Assembly (NCBI GenBank): GCA_964467705.1
Contig: CAYXUZ010000005.1
Span: forward strand, 1 to 64,000
Reading direction: 5' to 3'
DNA length: 64,000 bases
Source of the DNA: CAADGU01 sp964467705
GTDB taxonomy: Bacteria; Chloroflexota; Anaerolineae; Promineifilales; Promineifilaceae
The notes below the pieces were generated by a model that saw nothing but the letters and a program-made list of their open reading frames with translations, was not told where the DNA came from and made no database searches. A program made the position numbers and the translations under genes. Below are positions 16,170-23,447 of this stretch, in pieces (positions within the stretch are counted from its first letter, which is position 1; each line of letters begins with the position of its first letter).

Positions 16170-17423
16170 CTACGATAAATGTTCTGGTAATCCAAAGAGT
16201 TCACGCACGGCCGTTGCATATTCTCTCGCTTGCTGATGGCCTGCTTTTTCCTTCAGGCGGATGGTTGGTTCGTGCAGCAGCTTGTCCACCAATGAGTGCG
16301 AAAAACGTTGCAGGTGTACCATCGTTTGCTCGTCTACATCCCCCAAATGGCGCAGGGCGCGTTCCAGTTCTGTCTCCCGAATCTGCTCCGCTTTGCGCCG
16401 CATTTCCAGGATGAGCGGTTTGACGGTCAGTTCGCCATAGTGCAAGGTCAATTGGTCCCTCTCGGCGGCGATGATCTGCTCCACTTGTGGGATTTCGGCC
16501 TGCCGTGCGGCCAACGATTCGTCCAGCGAGGCGCGTAAATCATCCAGGCTATACAGGCGGACGTGGGGCAGGGCGGCCACGGCCGTGTCCACATTACGCG
16601 GCACGGCAATATCTACGATGACCAACGGCCGTTCGCGGGGCAAAATTGTCGTTATGTCAATAATGGGGTGTGGGCTGTGCACGGCCGTGACCACCACATT
16701 GGCCAATTGAATGGCCTGGGGCAGATCATCCAACCCATATGCCTGGCCGGTAAAGGGAGCGACGGCCGTTTCCGCCTTGCTTTTGGTGCGATTGGCGACC
16801 GAAACGTGGCTGAGTCCACGATTGCGCAGTGCTTTGAGCGCCAGTCGCCCCATTTCACCCACACCCACAACCAGAATGGCGCGATGGGCCAGACTGCCCA
16901 AAACCTGTTGCGCCAGCGTGATCGCCACCGAACTGACGCTGGCAGGATTGCTGCTGATGGCGGTTTCGGTGCGGGCGCGTTTGCCGGTGCGGATGGCCGT
17001 TTTGAAGAGAGCGTCCAGGACGGGGCCAATGGTGCGTTGGCTGACGGCCGTCACATACGCTTCCGTCACCTGCCCCAAAATTTGCGGCTCACCCAACACC
17101 AGTGAATCAAGCCCGCAGGCAACCCGCAGCAGATGGTTGACGGCCGTATCGCCGTCCAGGAAGTAGACATAATCCCTGAGTTCGATGGGATCTACCTGCT
17201 GGGTTTGCGCCAATAAATTGAGCAGCGATGGAGAGGGAGCCGGTTCGCCGGGATAGGCGACAGCGTAAAGCTCAATGCGGTTGCAGGTGGAGAGCAGGAC
17301 GAGTTCGGACACGGCCGTTGGCAACTGCCTGGCCAACGTGGCCAGCGAACAGCTTAACCGCTCACGCAAAGCGACGGGCGCGGTCTGGTGATTAAGACCC
17401 AGGCACAAAATCGGGGGCATCAT
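16170..17423 (-). CDS. hemA: Glutamyl-tRNA reductase
   Basis: First committed step: reduces glutamyl-tRNA to glutamate-1-semialdehyde with NADPH. Landmarks are LGLNHQTAPVALRERL at the start, the catalytic Cys47 in LLSTCNRIELYAV, GEPQILGQV, the Rossmann motif VVGVGEMGRLALKAL and the C-terminal dimerisation helix region (MRRKAEQIRETELERALRHL). 417 residues. The start overlaps the 3' end of the upstream regulator gene by 32 nt, and the conserved N-terminus shows that the overlap is real. It holds eight ACGGCCGT copies, most read as Thr-Ala-Val, the densest set I found in one gene. Confidence 0.96.
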   Translation of the reverse strand: MMPPILCLGLNHQTAPVALRERLSCSLATLARQLPTAVSELVLLSTCNRIELYAVAYPGEPAPSPSLLNLLAQTQQVDPIELRDYVYFLDGDTAVNHLLRVACGLDSLVLGEPQILGQVTEAYVTAVSQRTIGPVLDALFKTAIRTGKRARTETAISSNPASVSSVAITLAQQVLGSLAHRAILVVGVGEMGRLALKALRNRGLSHVSVANRTKSKAETAVAPFTGQAYGLDDLPQAIQLANVVVTAVHSPHPIIDITTILPRERPLVIVDIAVPRNVDTAVAALPHVRLYSLDDLRASLDESLAARQAEIPQVEQIIAAERDQLTLHYGELTVKPLILEMRRKAEQIRETELERALRHLGDVDEQTMVHLQRFSHSLVDKLLHEPTIRLKEKAGHQQAREYATAVRELFGLPEHLS

Positions 17424-18027
17424 AAACCTCGGCTACCGCCAGATGGACGGCGTTGAGCATGGTGTTAATACGGCGCATCAGCCGCACGTTTGCTTCGGGG
17501 CGAATGTTCACATTTTCGGGCAATTGCAACGCCGATTCGATCATGGTGTCGCGGAAAAACATGGAGGCTTGCAAGGCGTCGGTGAGGGGCATGTTGATCT
17601 GGCGGCAGGTACGGCCGTATTCCCCGCCAATCCGCCGCGCTTCGTCAATCAGCCGTTCGTCATCGCCGTTAGAAATGTATTGCAGCGTCAGGGCCATGAG
17701 CTGCCGCCCCAACAGCCGGTTGCGCTCACGGGTATTGTCATCCAACATTGCCAGCCAGTGAGCGTCTTGATGGGAGCTAATCTGCTGGCGCGTCACCACC
17801 AGCGCCCGGTCAGCCCACGCCTGCTCAATGCCGCTGGCCCGGCGTAATCCGTGCCGTCCCTGAGCAAACTGGTCAATATCGGCCAGGGCAAAGCGGCGAT
17901 GCCCACCTGGAGTTAACATAATCGGAATATCGCCATTGTCCGCCCATCGCCGCAGCGTGGTCGGATGCACATTCAGCCGTTTGGCGGCATCGCTGAGGGA
18001 AAGCCATTGGTCGGTGTCGGTGGTCAC
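17392..18027 (-). CDS. HTH (MerR/BldC-like) regulator with helical RsbRD-like domain, upstream of hemA
   Basis: 211 residues. An N-terminal MerR/excisionase-type winged helix (about 8-58: LSLSDAAKRLNVHPTTLRRWADNGDIP followed by TPGGHRRF) is joined to an all-helical C-terminal domain. That domain has the pattern ARRIGGEYGRTCRQINMPLTDALQASMFFRDTM, reminiscent of RsbRD_N-type domains. The start codon is GTG. Its 3' end overlaps hemA by 32 nt, so it is translated with the heme genes and is a good candidate for their regulator. A 13-bp motif upstream of this gene recurs upstream of the radical SAM gene and may be its operator. The ligand is unknown; heme or an intermediate would be logical. Confidence 0.8.
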   Translation of the reverse strand: MTTDTDQWLSLSDAAKRLNVHPTTLRRWADNGDIPIMLTPGGHRRFALADIDQFAQGRHGLRRASGIEQAWADRALVVTRQQISSHQDAHWLAMLDDNTRERNRLLGRQLMALTLQYISNGDDERLIDEARRIGGEYGRTCRQINMPLTDALQASMFFRDTMIESALQLPENVNIRPEANVRLMRRINTMLNAVHLAVAEVYDAPDFVPGS

Positions 18028-18030
18028 GGT

Positions 18031-18087
18031 CGTAATCCGTAATCGGTAATCCGTAATCGGTTAAGGGATTACGGATTACCGATTACG
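18031..18087. repeat. Short-word repeat cassette with inverted arms at the regulator start
   Basis: CGTAATCCGTAATCGGTAAT words are followed by ATTACGGATTACCGATTACG, so the two halves can pair. It lies immediately upstream of the GTG start of the hemA-proximal regulator, in place of a normal RBS region. Same word family as the cassettes inside hemD and hemY and at 30517-30594. Confidence 0.8.
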
Positions 18088-18107
18088 AAATAAATCTCAC
18101 TAAATTG

Positions 18108-18120
18108 ATAAAAATCTATG
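18108..18120 (-). promoter_or_regulatory. Candidate operator ATAAAAATCTATG, copy 1
   Basis: An exact 13-bp match to 20960-20972, located 81-93 nt upstream of the regulator start codon. Here it continues into a direct repeat CTATGTA...CTATGTA with an 11-nt period. Direct repeats are the type of site used by BldC-like HTH proteins. A TAAATCT word lies 17 nt to the left in this copy and 27 nt to the left in the other. Confidence 0.45.
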
Positions 18121-18174
18121 TAAACCTATGTATTTGTGAAAATTTTACCAGCGTTAAATTTGGCGTCAACCCAA

Positions 18175-19629
18175 TTACTCAATTACCAACTTACTCACCA
18201 CATTCACGGCCGTGTCCTTTGCCTGCTTCACACAATCGGGCACCCCCACACCCCGGTACGGGCTGCCGGTGACGAAGATGCCGGGGGGCAGGCTGGCTTC
18301 AATAGCGGCTACCCGTTCTAGATGGCCTACGTCATATTGGGGATTGGAGTTGTGCCAACGGTAGATGCGGTGGAAGAGGGGCACGGCCGTGACGCCCATC
18401 ATCTCTCTCAATTCTGCTTGCACAATGGGCAGCAGCGCCTCATCCGGCACGTCCATCATCTCCGGTGTGCGCGAACCGCCAAAAAAGATACGCAGCAGCG
18501 CATACCCTTCTGGGGCGCGATGGTCAAACTTGGTCGAACTCCAGGTAACGGCATTGATGCGCCGCCGCTCGCTGCGCGGAATGACAATGCCAAAGCCGTT
18601 GAGCGGATGCAAAATCTCATCTCGTTTGTAGGCCAGCGACACGGTGCCAGTGCTGACGTAGCGAATCTGGCGTAAGGTTTCCGCTGCCTGCGGCGCTAAA
18701 TCGGCCAATAACTGCGCCGTTACAAAAGCGGGCACGGCTAAAATGATGGCATTGGTTGGCAACGTTGTGCCGTCAGATAGATGTAATTGGTAATTGGGTA
18801 ATTGGGTAATTGGAGATTGGGTCGCGCCAGCCAATCTCTCTACCTTCGCTCCCAACCGGCAATCGCCCGTTAACCGCTCCCGCAGTGCCAGTGTTAGCTC
18901 TTCCATGCCCGGTTTGAAGGAGGTGAACATGCTGGGCGCGTTGCCATTGGGGGCGGCCTGGGCGCGGGATTTTTTAGCCGCCAGCATCGCTTTGATCAGG
19001 CTGCCATGCTCTTTTTCCATGTCGCGGAAGCGGGGGAAGGTGGCCATCATACTTTGCAGTTCGGCGTCGGCGTTGTAGATGCCGGAGAGCAGCGGCTCGG
19101 CGATTTTGTCCAGCGCTTCCTGCCCCAGGCGGCGCTGGATGAATTGGGCCAATGTTTCGTCGGCGTCGTCTGTTTTGGGCGGGATGATCCAGTCCAGCCC
19201 CATGCGCAGTTTGCCCGGCAGGGAAATGAGCGGGGAGAGGGCAAACGGTTTGATTTTAGTGGGGGCGATAAGCATGACGCCATCGGGTAGGGGGGTGGGA
19301 CGGCCGTTGTGCAGGATGAAGGTCTGGCGACGGCCGTCGTTGGTGGGCAAAAACTGGTCGTCAATGCCCAGTTCACGGGCCAGTTGCGCCGCCCACGGTT
19401 TCTGGCTGAGGAAGGAGTCGGGTCCGGCTTCAAGGATGAACGGCCGTTCCCCAAATCCTTCCACCGTCTCCGTCAAAATTTTGCCACCCCAGCGGTCAGA
19501 TTGCTCTAGCAGCGAATACGTTATGTCAACATTCCGCCGGGCCGCCTGCTGCTGTACATACCAGGCCGCGCTCAACCCGGTAATGCCGCCGCCGATGATG
19601 GTAATGTGGAGGGGGTTGGAGTTAGTCAT
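18175..19629 (-). CDS. hemY: Protoporphyrinogen/coproporphyrinogen oxidase, HemY type
   Basis: FAD-dependent oxidase of about 484 residues. The dinucleotide-binding motif IIGGGITGLSAAWY is near the start, LLEQSDRWGGKI follows, then EAGPDSFL. The C-terminal GSPYRGVGVPDCVKQA closes the FAD site. In organisms with HemQ, HemY-type enzymes oxidise coproporphyrinogen III to coproporphyrin III, and I infer this here. ATG at 19629 is chosen; a GTG three codons earlier is possible. Residues near SPITQLPNYQLHL are encoded by an in-frame repeat cassette (18784-18813). It is 36 nt downstream of the radical SAM gene. Confidence 0.92.
   Translation of the reverse strand: MTNSNPLHITIIGGGITGLSAAWYVQQQAARRNVDITYSLLEQSDRWGGKILTETVEGFGERPFILEAGPDSFLSQKPWAAQLARELGIDDQFLPTNDGRRQTFILHNGRPTPLPDGVMLIAPTKIKPFALSPLISLPGKLRMGLDWIIPPKTDDADETLAQFIQRRLGQEALDKIAEPLLSGIYNADAELQSMMATFPRFRDMEKEHGSLIKAMLAAKKSRAQAAPNGNAPSMFTSFKPGMEELTLALRERLTGDCRLGAKVERLAGATQSPITQLPNYQLHLSDGTTLPTNAIILAVPAFVTAQLLADLAPQAAETLRQIRYVSTGTVSLAYKRDEILHPLNGFGIVIPRSERRRINAVTWSSTKFDHRAPEGYALLRIFFGGSRTPEMMDVPDEALLPIVQAELREMMGVTAVPLFHRIYRWHNSNPQYDVGHLERVAAIEASLPPGIFVTGSPYRGVGVPDCVKQAKDTAVNVVSKLVIE
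18784..18813. repeat. Short-word repeat cassette inside hemY
   Basis: TAATTGG/TAATTGGG words repeated four times within the coding region, translated as PITQLPNYQL on the minus strand. Homologous in style to the cassette inside hemD. Confidence 0.8.
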
Positions 19630-19634
19630 TGAAT

Positions 19635-19676
19635 CCACAACTCAGACACACAAACACTTGAACACTCAAACACCCA
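19635..19676. repeat. Short-word repeat cassette between hemY and the radical SAM gene
   Basis: CACAAACACTTGAACACTCAAACAC words. They supply the end of the radical SAM gene (GTGTTTGA, with TGA as stop) and most of the spacer before hemY. The same words form the cassette at 27104-27200. Confidence 0.7.
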
Positions 19677-20820
19677 CCTCTGCCAGCCTGGGTACATACG
19701 TACAAAACGGCTCTTCGCCCAGGTAATCGCCGTCCGTGCCAAAGGCGCGGGCGCGGCAGCCGGAGCAGATTTTCTTGAATTCGCAGATACCACATTTGCC
19801 GCCGAGCCAATCAGGTTCGCGCAGTTCCGCAAACAGGGGGGAATCCTGCCAGATTTCAACGAATGGCTGGCGGCGGATGTGTCCCGCTTCCACCGGCAGG
19901 TAACCGCAGGGGAAGACCTCTCCCCGATGGCTGATGAAGGTGACGCCGGTGCCTGCCAGACAACCTTTGGTCATGGCGTTCATAGCGTGACGGCCGTCGC
20001 CATTCCCACCTGGATGCCCGCCAGTATGCCCGTTGCCGCCATGTTGCTGCCGGTGCAGGGAGGACGGCCGTTCCCGGAAAATACCCACCCTCCGTTCTTC
20101 CGCCTGCCGTTGGCGCACAATGCGGAAATAATGCGGCGCGCAGGTAGCCTTTAATTCAATACCTCCTTCTATTTCGGCGTCATACAGCCAGTTCAACACT
20201 GCCTCATATTCGGTCGGGGAAATCTGTTTGTCTTCGGCAATTTCCACGCCGCAGCCCACCGGCACCAGCAAGAACAGGTGCAAGGCCACCGCGCCAATCC
20301 GTTTGGCTAAGGCCAGCGTCTCCGGCATTTGGTGAACATTATGTTTAGCTACGGTGGTATTGATCTGGTAGGGAATATCCAGCGCACGCAAGTGGAAAAT
20401 GCCGGTCAGCGTCATTTTGAAGGCGCCTGGCCCGCGAAAAATGTCATGGGTGGGTGCGTCTGCCCCATCGAAACTGATGCTGACGCGGCGGATGCCGCTC
20501 TCCTGGATGCGTTGGGCGATTTCAGCAGTGATGAGTGTGCCGTTGGTCGCCAGAGCCACAATTAGCCCGGCGTCGGCGGCGTGGCGGGCAATGTCGAAAA
20601 TGTCCGGGCGGAACAGCGGCTCACCACCAGACAAGACGAAGATGGGACGGCCCATGGCGGCGATCTGGTCAATCATGGCAAACGCTTCGGCGGTGGTCAG
20701 GTCTTGGGGCAGCAGTTGGTTGGCAACGGTGATGCGGCGGCAGTGAATACATTCCAGGTTGCAGCCGGCGGTGGTTTCCCAAAAGATCAGGCGGGGTGGG
20801 GGATAAGCAGGATTGGACAT
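19666..20820 (-). CDS. AhbD-like radical SAM/SPASM protein of heme synthesis
   Basis: 384 residues. The radical SAM cluster is Cys20, Cys24, Cys27 (TTAGCNLECIHCRR), followed by VLSGGEPLFRP and SISFDGADAPTHDIFRG. The C-terminal SPASM-like part has Cys227 (TCAPHYFRI), Cys287, Cys305 and CGICEFKKICSGCRARAF (343-360), enough for auxiliary Fe-S clusters. The overall pattern matches AhbD, which decarboxylates Fe-coproporphyrin to heme anaerobically, and related NirJ/heme proteins. Residues about 250-280 form an unusual Gly/His-rich insertion with His256, 260, 265, 269 and 278. ATG with AAGGAAATTTC upstream. First gene of the minus-strand heme run. The function as an oxygen-independent partner of HemQ is inference. 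Confidence 0.82.
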   Translation of the reverse strand: MSNPAYPPPRLIFWETTAGCNLECIHCRRITVANQLLPQDLTTAEAFAMIDQIAAMGRPIFVLSGGEPLFRPDIFDIARHAADAGLIVALATNGTLITAEIAQRIQESGIRRVSISFDGADAPTHDIFRGPGAFKMTLTGIFHLRALDIPYQINTTVAKHNVHQMPETLALAKRIGAVALHLFLLVPVGCGVEIAEDKQISPTEYEAVLNWLYDAEIEGGIELKATCAPHYFRIVRQRQAEERRVGIFRERPSSLHRQQHGGNGHTGGHPGGNGDGRHAMNAMTKGCLAGTGVTFISHRGEVFPCGYLPVEAGHIRRQPFVEIWQDSPLFAELREPDWLGGKCGICEFKKICSGCRARAFGTDGDYLGEEPFCTYVPRLAEVGV

Positions 20821-21121
20821 GAAATTTCCTTCAAGTGATGCAGCATTGCCGAAAAACGGTAGCAAGTGGCAAGTGACCAAACCTGCAACCGGCTACATTT
20901 TCAAGTATAGATTTCCCACGACTTTGGCGAGTTAAATCTAAGGAAAATTATAGAAAGTTATAAAAATCTATGCCACATTTACTATAGGACAAGATGGAGG
21001 ATGAGGTAGGTGAAGGATGTCATCAATTGGCTGTGACAAGTGGCAGGGATTGAGGGGTAGGGAGTCCCTTCCTTTCTGTTATAATCTGCCCCATATATCC
21101 GGTTTGGGCCGGAAGGGGTTG
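20821..21121. other. Divergent intergenic region between the radical SAM gene and the DUF4058 gene
   Basis: About 300 bp, AT-rich in its middle. On the minus strand it holds a TATAAT at 20947-20952 and the 13-bp candidate operator. On the plus strand AAGGGG lies just before the ATG at 21122. A partly repetitive stretch (GCAAGTGGCAAGTG words) is near 20865. No gene is seen. Confidence 0.5.
20960..20972 (-). promoter_or_regulatory. Candidate operator ATAAAAATCTATG, copy 2
   Basis: Identical to 18108-18120, 140 nt upstream of the radical SAM start codon and just upstream of a TATAAT (20947-20952, minus strand). The shared word and the position fit control of both promoters of the heme cluster by the HTH protein encoded at 17392-18027. 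Confidence 0.45.
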
Positions 21122-21907
21122 ATGATGACTTCTCCATTTCCTGGGATGGATCCGTATCTTGAAGGTGACATGTGGCAAGAGTTTCACGACACACTGTCTA
21201 ATGAGATTCGGGCACAGCTATTGCCCCGTTTGCAGCCAAAGTATGTGGCGTTGTTGGCAAAGCGGTATGTGTTTGACCGGGCGGCTGTGGGCGTACTGGA
21301 TTTGCCGCCGGAGCAACGTATTCTGTACCCGGATGTGCATGTGGTGAAGATTGGTGAGGCGGCAGCGGTGTATACGGCCGTGACCCCACCAACCATCGAA
21401 CTCAGCAGCGACATGGGTGAAGAAGTGCCCATCCTCAGCCTGGAAATACGGGATGTGGCCGAACGGCGGCTGGTGACGGTAATTGAGATTTTGTCGCCGG
21501 TGAATAAACGCGGCGACGGGGCGCGGGAATATGCAGAACGCCGCGACCAATTGCTGCGCACCCGCACCCATTTGCTGGAAATTGATTTGATCCGGCGTGG
21601 TGGGCGGATTCTGCTCGATGGGCATTATCCTATCGCCCCGTATTATGTCTACTTGAGCCGCTTTACCAACCGCCCCAAAACGGCCGTCTGGGCCATCCAA
21701 CTACGCGATCCACTGCCGGTGGTGCCTGTGCCCCTGCTGCCGCCGGATGAGGATGTGCCGCTGGATTTGCAAACGGCCGTGACCGCCTGCTTCAACCTGG
21801 TGGGTTATGAGCGTCTGCTCAACTACCAGGAACCACCGCCACCACCTGCCTTTGCCGAAGCGGACACAGCCTGGATAGCCGATCAGTTAGCTCTATTTGC
21901 CCGGTAA
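21122..21907 (+). CDS. DUF4058 family protein
   Basis: 261 residues. The family signature FPGMDPYLE is at the N-terminus, followed by MWQEFHDTLSNEIRAQLLPRL, then YPDVHVV, VTVIEILSPVNKRGDGAREYAERRDQLL and HLLEIDLIRRG. The last two resemble nuclease-like VIEILSP.NK blocks and suggest a PD-(D/E)XK-related fold, as in Uma2. The family is common in cyanobacteria and Chloroflexota and has no established function. The ATG at 21122 has AAGGGG upstream; a longer frame from 21017 is less likely. Confidence 0.85.
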   Translation: MMTSPFPGMDPYLEGDMWQEFHDTLSNEIRAQLLPRLQPKYVALLAKRYVFDRAAVGVLDLPPEQRILYPDVHVVKIGEAAAVYTAVTPPTIELSSDMGEEVPILSLEIRDVAERRLVTVIEILSPVNKRGDGAREYAERRDQLLRTRTHLLEIDLIRRGGRILLDGHYPIAPYYVYLSRFTNRPKTAVWAIQLRDPLPVVPVPLLPPDEDVPLDLQTAVTACFNLVGYERLLNYQEPPPPPAFAEADTAWIADQLALFAR

Positions 21908-21924
21908 TGGGAGGAGAACGGAAT

Positions 21925-22317
21925 TTGAAAACGTGGAACTTGCTTGAACAATGGCATCAAATTGTATTTGAACGCGATCTGGAAAAACTGAGCGCGATTC
22001 TGGCGGAAGATGTCGTGTTTCGGTCGCCGTTTGTGTGGAAGCCCTATCACGGCCGTGTGCCCACCTTTGTCATCCTCAGCACGGTCATTGACGTGTTCGA
22101 GGATTTCGCGTACCACCGCGAACTGGTAGATGGCGACAATTGGGCGTTGGAGTTTAGCGCCCGTGTGGGTGAGATGTCTCTCAAAGGCATTGACCTGATT
22201 CGCTGGAATGAGGCCGGGCAGATTGTGGAGTTTGAGGTATTTGTACGGCCGTTCAACGCCCTACAGGCCCTCGGTCAACAAATGCAACAGCGCCTGGCCG
22301 CAAAAGGCTTCATCTGA
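21925..22317 (+). CDS. SnoaL/NTF2-like fold protein
   Basis: About 130 residues with the cone-shaped NTF2-like pattern: LEQWHQIVFERDLEKLSAILAEDVVFRSPF at the start and ISLIDLIRWNEAG-type strands (KGIDLIRWNEAGQIVEFEVFVRP) at the end. Such proteins bind or isomerise small ligands; no substrate can be given. The start is probably the TTG at 21925, because GGGAGGAG lies 8 nt upstream; an ATG at 21907 would put that RBS inside the gene. It follows the DUF4058 gene by less than 20 nt and may form an operon with it. Its 3' end overlaps the convergent membrane-protein gene by 8 nt. Confidence 0.7.
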   Translation: MKTWNLLEQWHQIVFERDLEKLSAILAEDVVFRSPFVWKPYHGRVPTFVILSTVIDVFEDFAYHRELVDGDNWALEFSARVGEMSLKGIDLIRWNEAGQIVEFEVFVRPFNALQALGQQMQQRLAAKGFI

Positions 22318-22837
22318 TCTCTTCAGGCGCTCTGACTTCATCATCTGGCGACTGTTTTGCCCTATTCCCTTCTCGCCACACGAGAGCAGTCAGGGCTGCA
22401 CCGAGGGTGATGAGAAGCAAAAGGGGCGTGATAAGAAACCAACCGAGGAAGGGAAGGAATATGACGAGGGTGAGGAGAACGGCCGTGCGTACCGTCAGGT
22501 TCATTCCAGGTGTATTGGCCGCATGAGGGTAGATGCGGTCACGCAGTAGTATCACCAGTCCGGCCAGGCCAATGGCCGCCAGAGCCAGCAGTGCCAGCAC
22601 AATAAGCATTGCCAGCAGGCCGCCACCTTCCCCACCCTGGAGCAAAATGGCGGCAATGACCAGAAAGAAAAGGGCATTAGCGAGACCAATGAGAAAAGCA
22701 CGGCCAGGCGCGGTCTGGATGGTATGACGGGCGCGGGCCACACGGCGTGGTAGCAGAAAGGGGAGTAGCGATAATAGGGCAACAACGCAGATTGCGCTGA
22801 CCGCCAGGATGAAGATGAGTCTGGCTAATTCACCCAT
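22310..22837 (-). CDS. Four-helix membrane protein, downstream of the sigma/anti-sigma pair
   Basis: About 175 residues with four predicted membrane helices: an N-terminal one, two after a basic loop (LLPRRVARARHTIQTAPGRA) and a final hydrophobic stretch containing FLPFLGWFLITPLLLL. A charged cytoplasmic tail ends the protein. I do not recognise a named family. ATG with GGAGG 6 nt upstream. It lies 28 nt downstream of the anti-sigma gene on the same strand, so it is probably the third gene of that operon, perhaps a membrane partner of the stress response. Confidence 0.6.
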   Translation of the reverse strand: MGELARLIFILAVSAICVVALLSLLPFLLPRRVARARHTIQTAPGRAFLIGLANALFFLVIAAILLQGGEGGGLLAMLIVLALLALAAIGLAGLVILLRDRIYPHAANTPGMNLTVRTAVLLTLVIFLPFLGWFLITPLLLLITLGAALTALVWREGNRAKQSPDDEVRAPEEIR

Positions 22838-22865
22838 AAGAACCTCCAAAAGAAATCAAGACACG

Positions 22866-23447
22866 TTATTGTTCATAGAAATGGCGACCTGGTGGGCGGC
22901 CGGGATCGGTGAAGAGCAGGCGCGCACCAAGCAGCCAGATGACCAGGGCCAGGCTAATAAGGATTGCCCATTGGTAAAGGGCCAGATTGAACTGGACGGA
23001 CGGCATGGACACGTGGGTCACGGCCGTGACCCATCCGGTTATCATTTTGTCTATATTGGGAAGTTCCAGATGGGGCAATGGTGTAGGCAGCAAGGCACGG
23101 CCGTATGTCCACCAACTTTGCAGCGTACCCCAAAATAGCACACCCAACAGAGCAGCAGCTACGATCTGGGTCAGCGGCAGCAGATGTAGCCAATGAGGTG
23201 AAGGGGCAGGTCTGGTCAGGGAAGTCAGCACTCCAGACGCCAGGTCAGTAGGCAGCGGCACATCCGGCATGTCGGCAAAGGCAGCGAAGAGCGCCTCCAG
23301 TTCAGCCAACCGGGTTTGCGCTTCTGGTGAACGGGCAATGGCGGCGGCTACTTCTTGCCGTTCTGTTTCGTTCAGTTCACCATCCAGATATTCGTTTAGG
23401 CGATCATCGGTCAGTCCGTTTACCACTTTGCTACTCTCTCCTCTCAT
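22866..23447 (-). CDS. Putative membrane anti-sigma factor
   Basis: 193 residues. The N-terminal cytoplasmic part contains LTDDRLNEYLDGELNETERQEVAAAI, the usual first helices of anti-sigma factor domains. It lacks the His-x3-Cys-x2-Cys zinc motif of the ZAS class. Two membrane helices follow (about 95-115 and 160-180). It overlaps the ECF sigma gene by ATGA, the classic layout of a sigma/anti-sigma pair, so it very likely sequesters that sigma factor at the membrane. The signal sensed is unknown. Confidence 0.78.
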   Translation of the reverse strand: MRGESSKVVNGLTDDRLNEYLDGELNETERQEVAAAIARSPEAQTRLAELEALFAAFADMPDVPLPTDLASGVLTSLTRPAPSPHWLHLLPLTQIVAAALLGVLFWGTLQSWWTYGRALLPTPLPHLELPNIDKMITGWVTAVTHVSMPSVQFNLALYQWAILISLALVIWLLGARLLFTDPGRPPGRHFYEQ

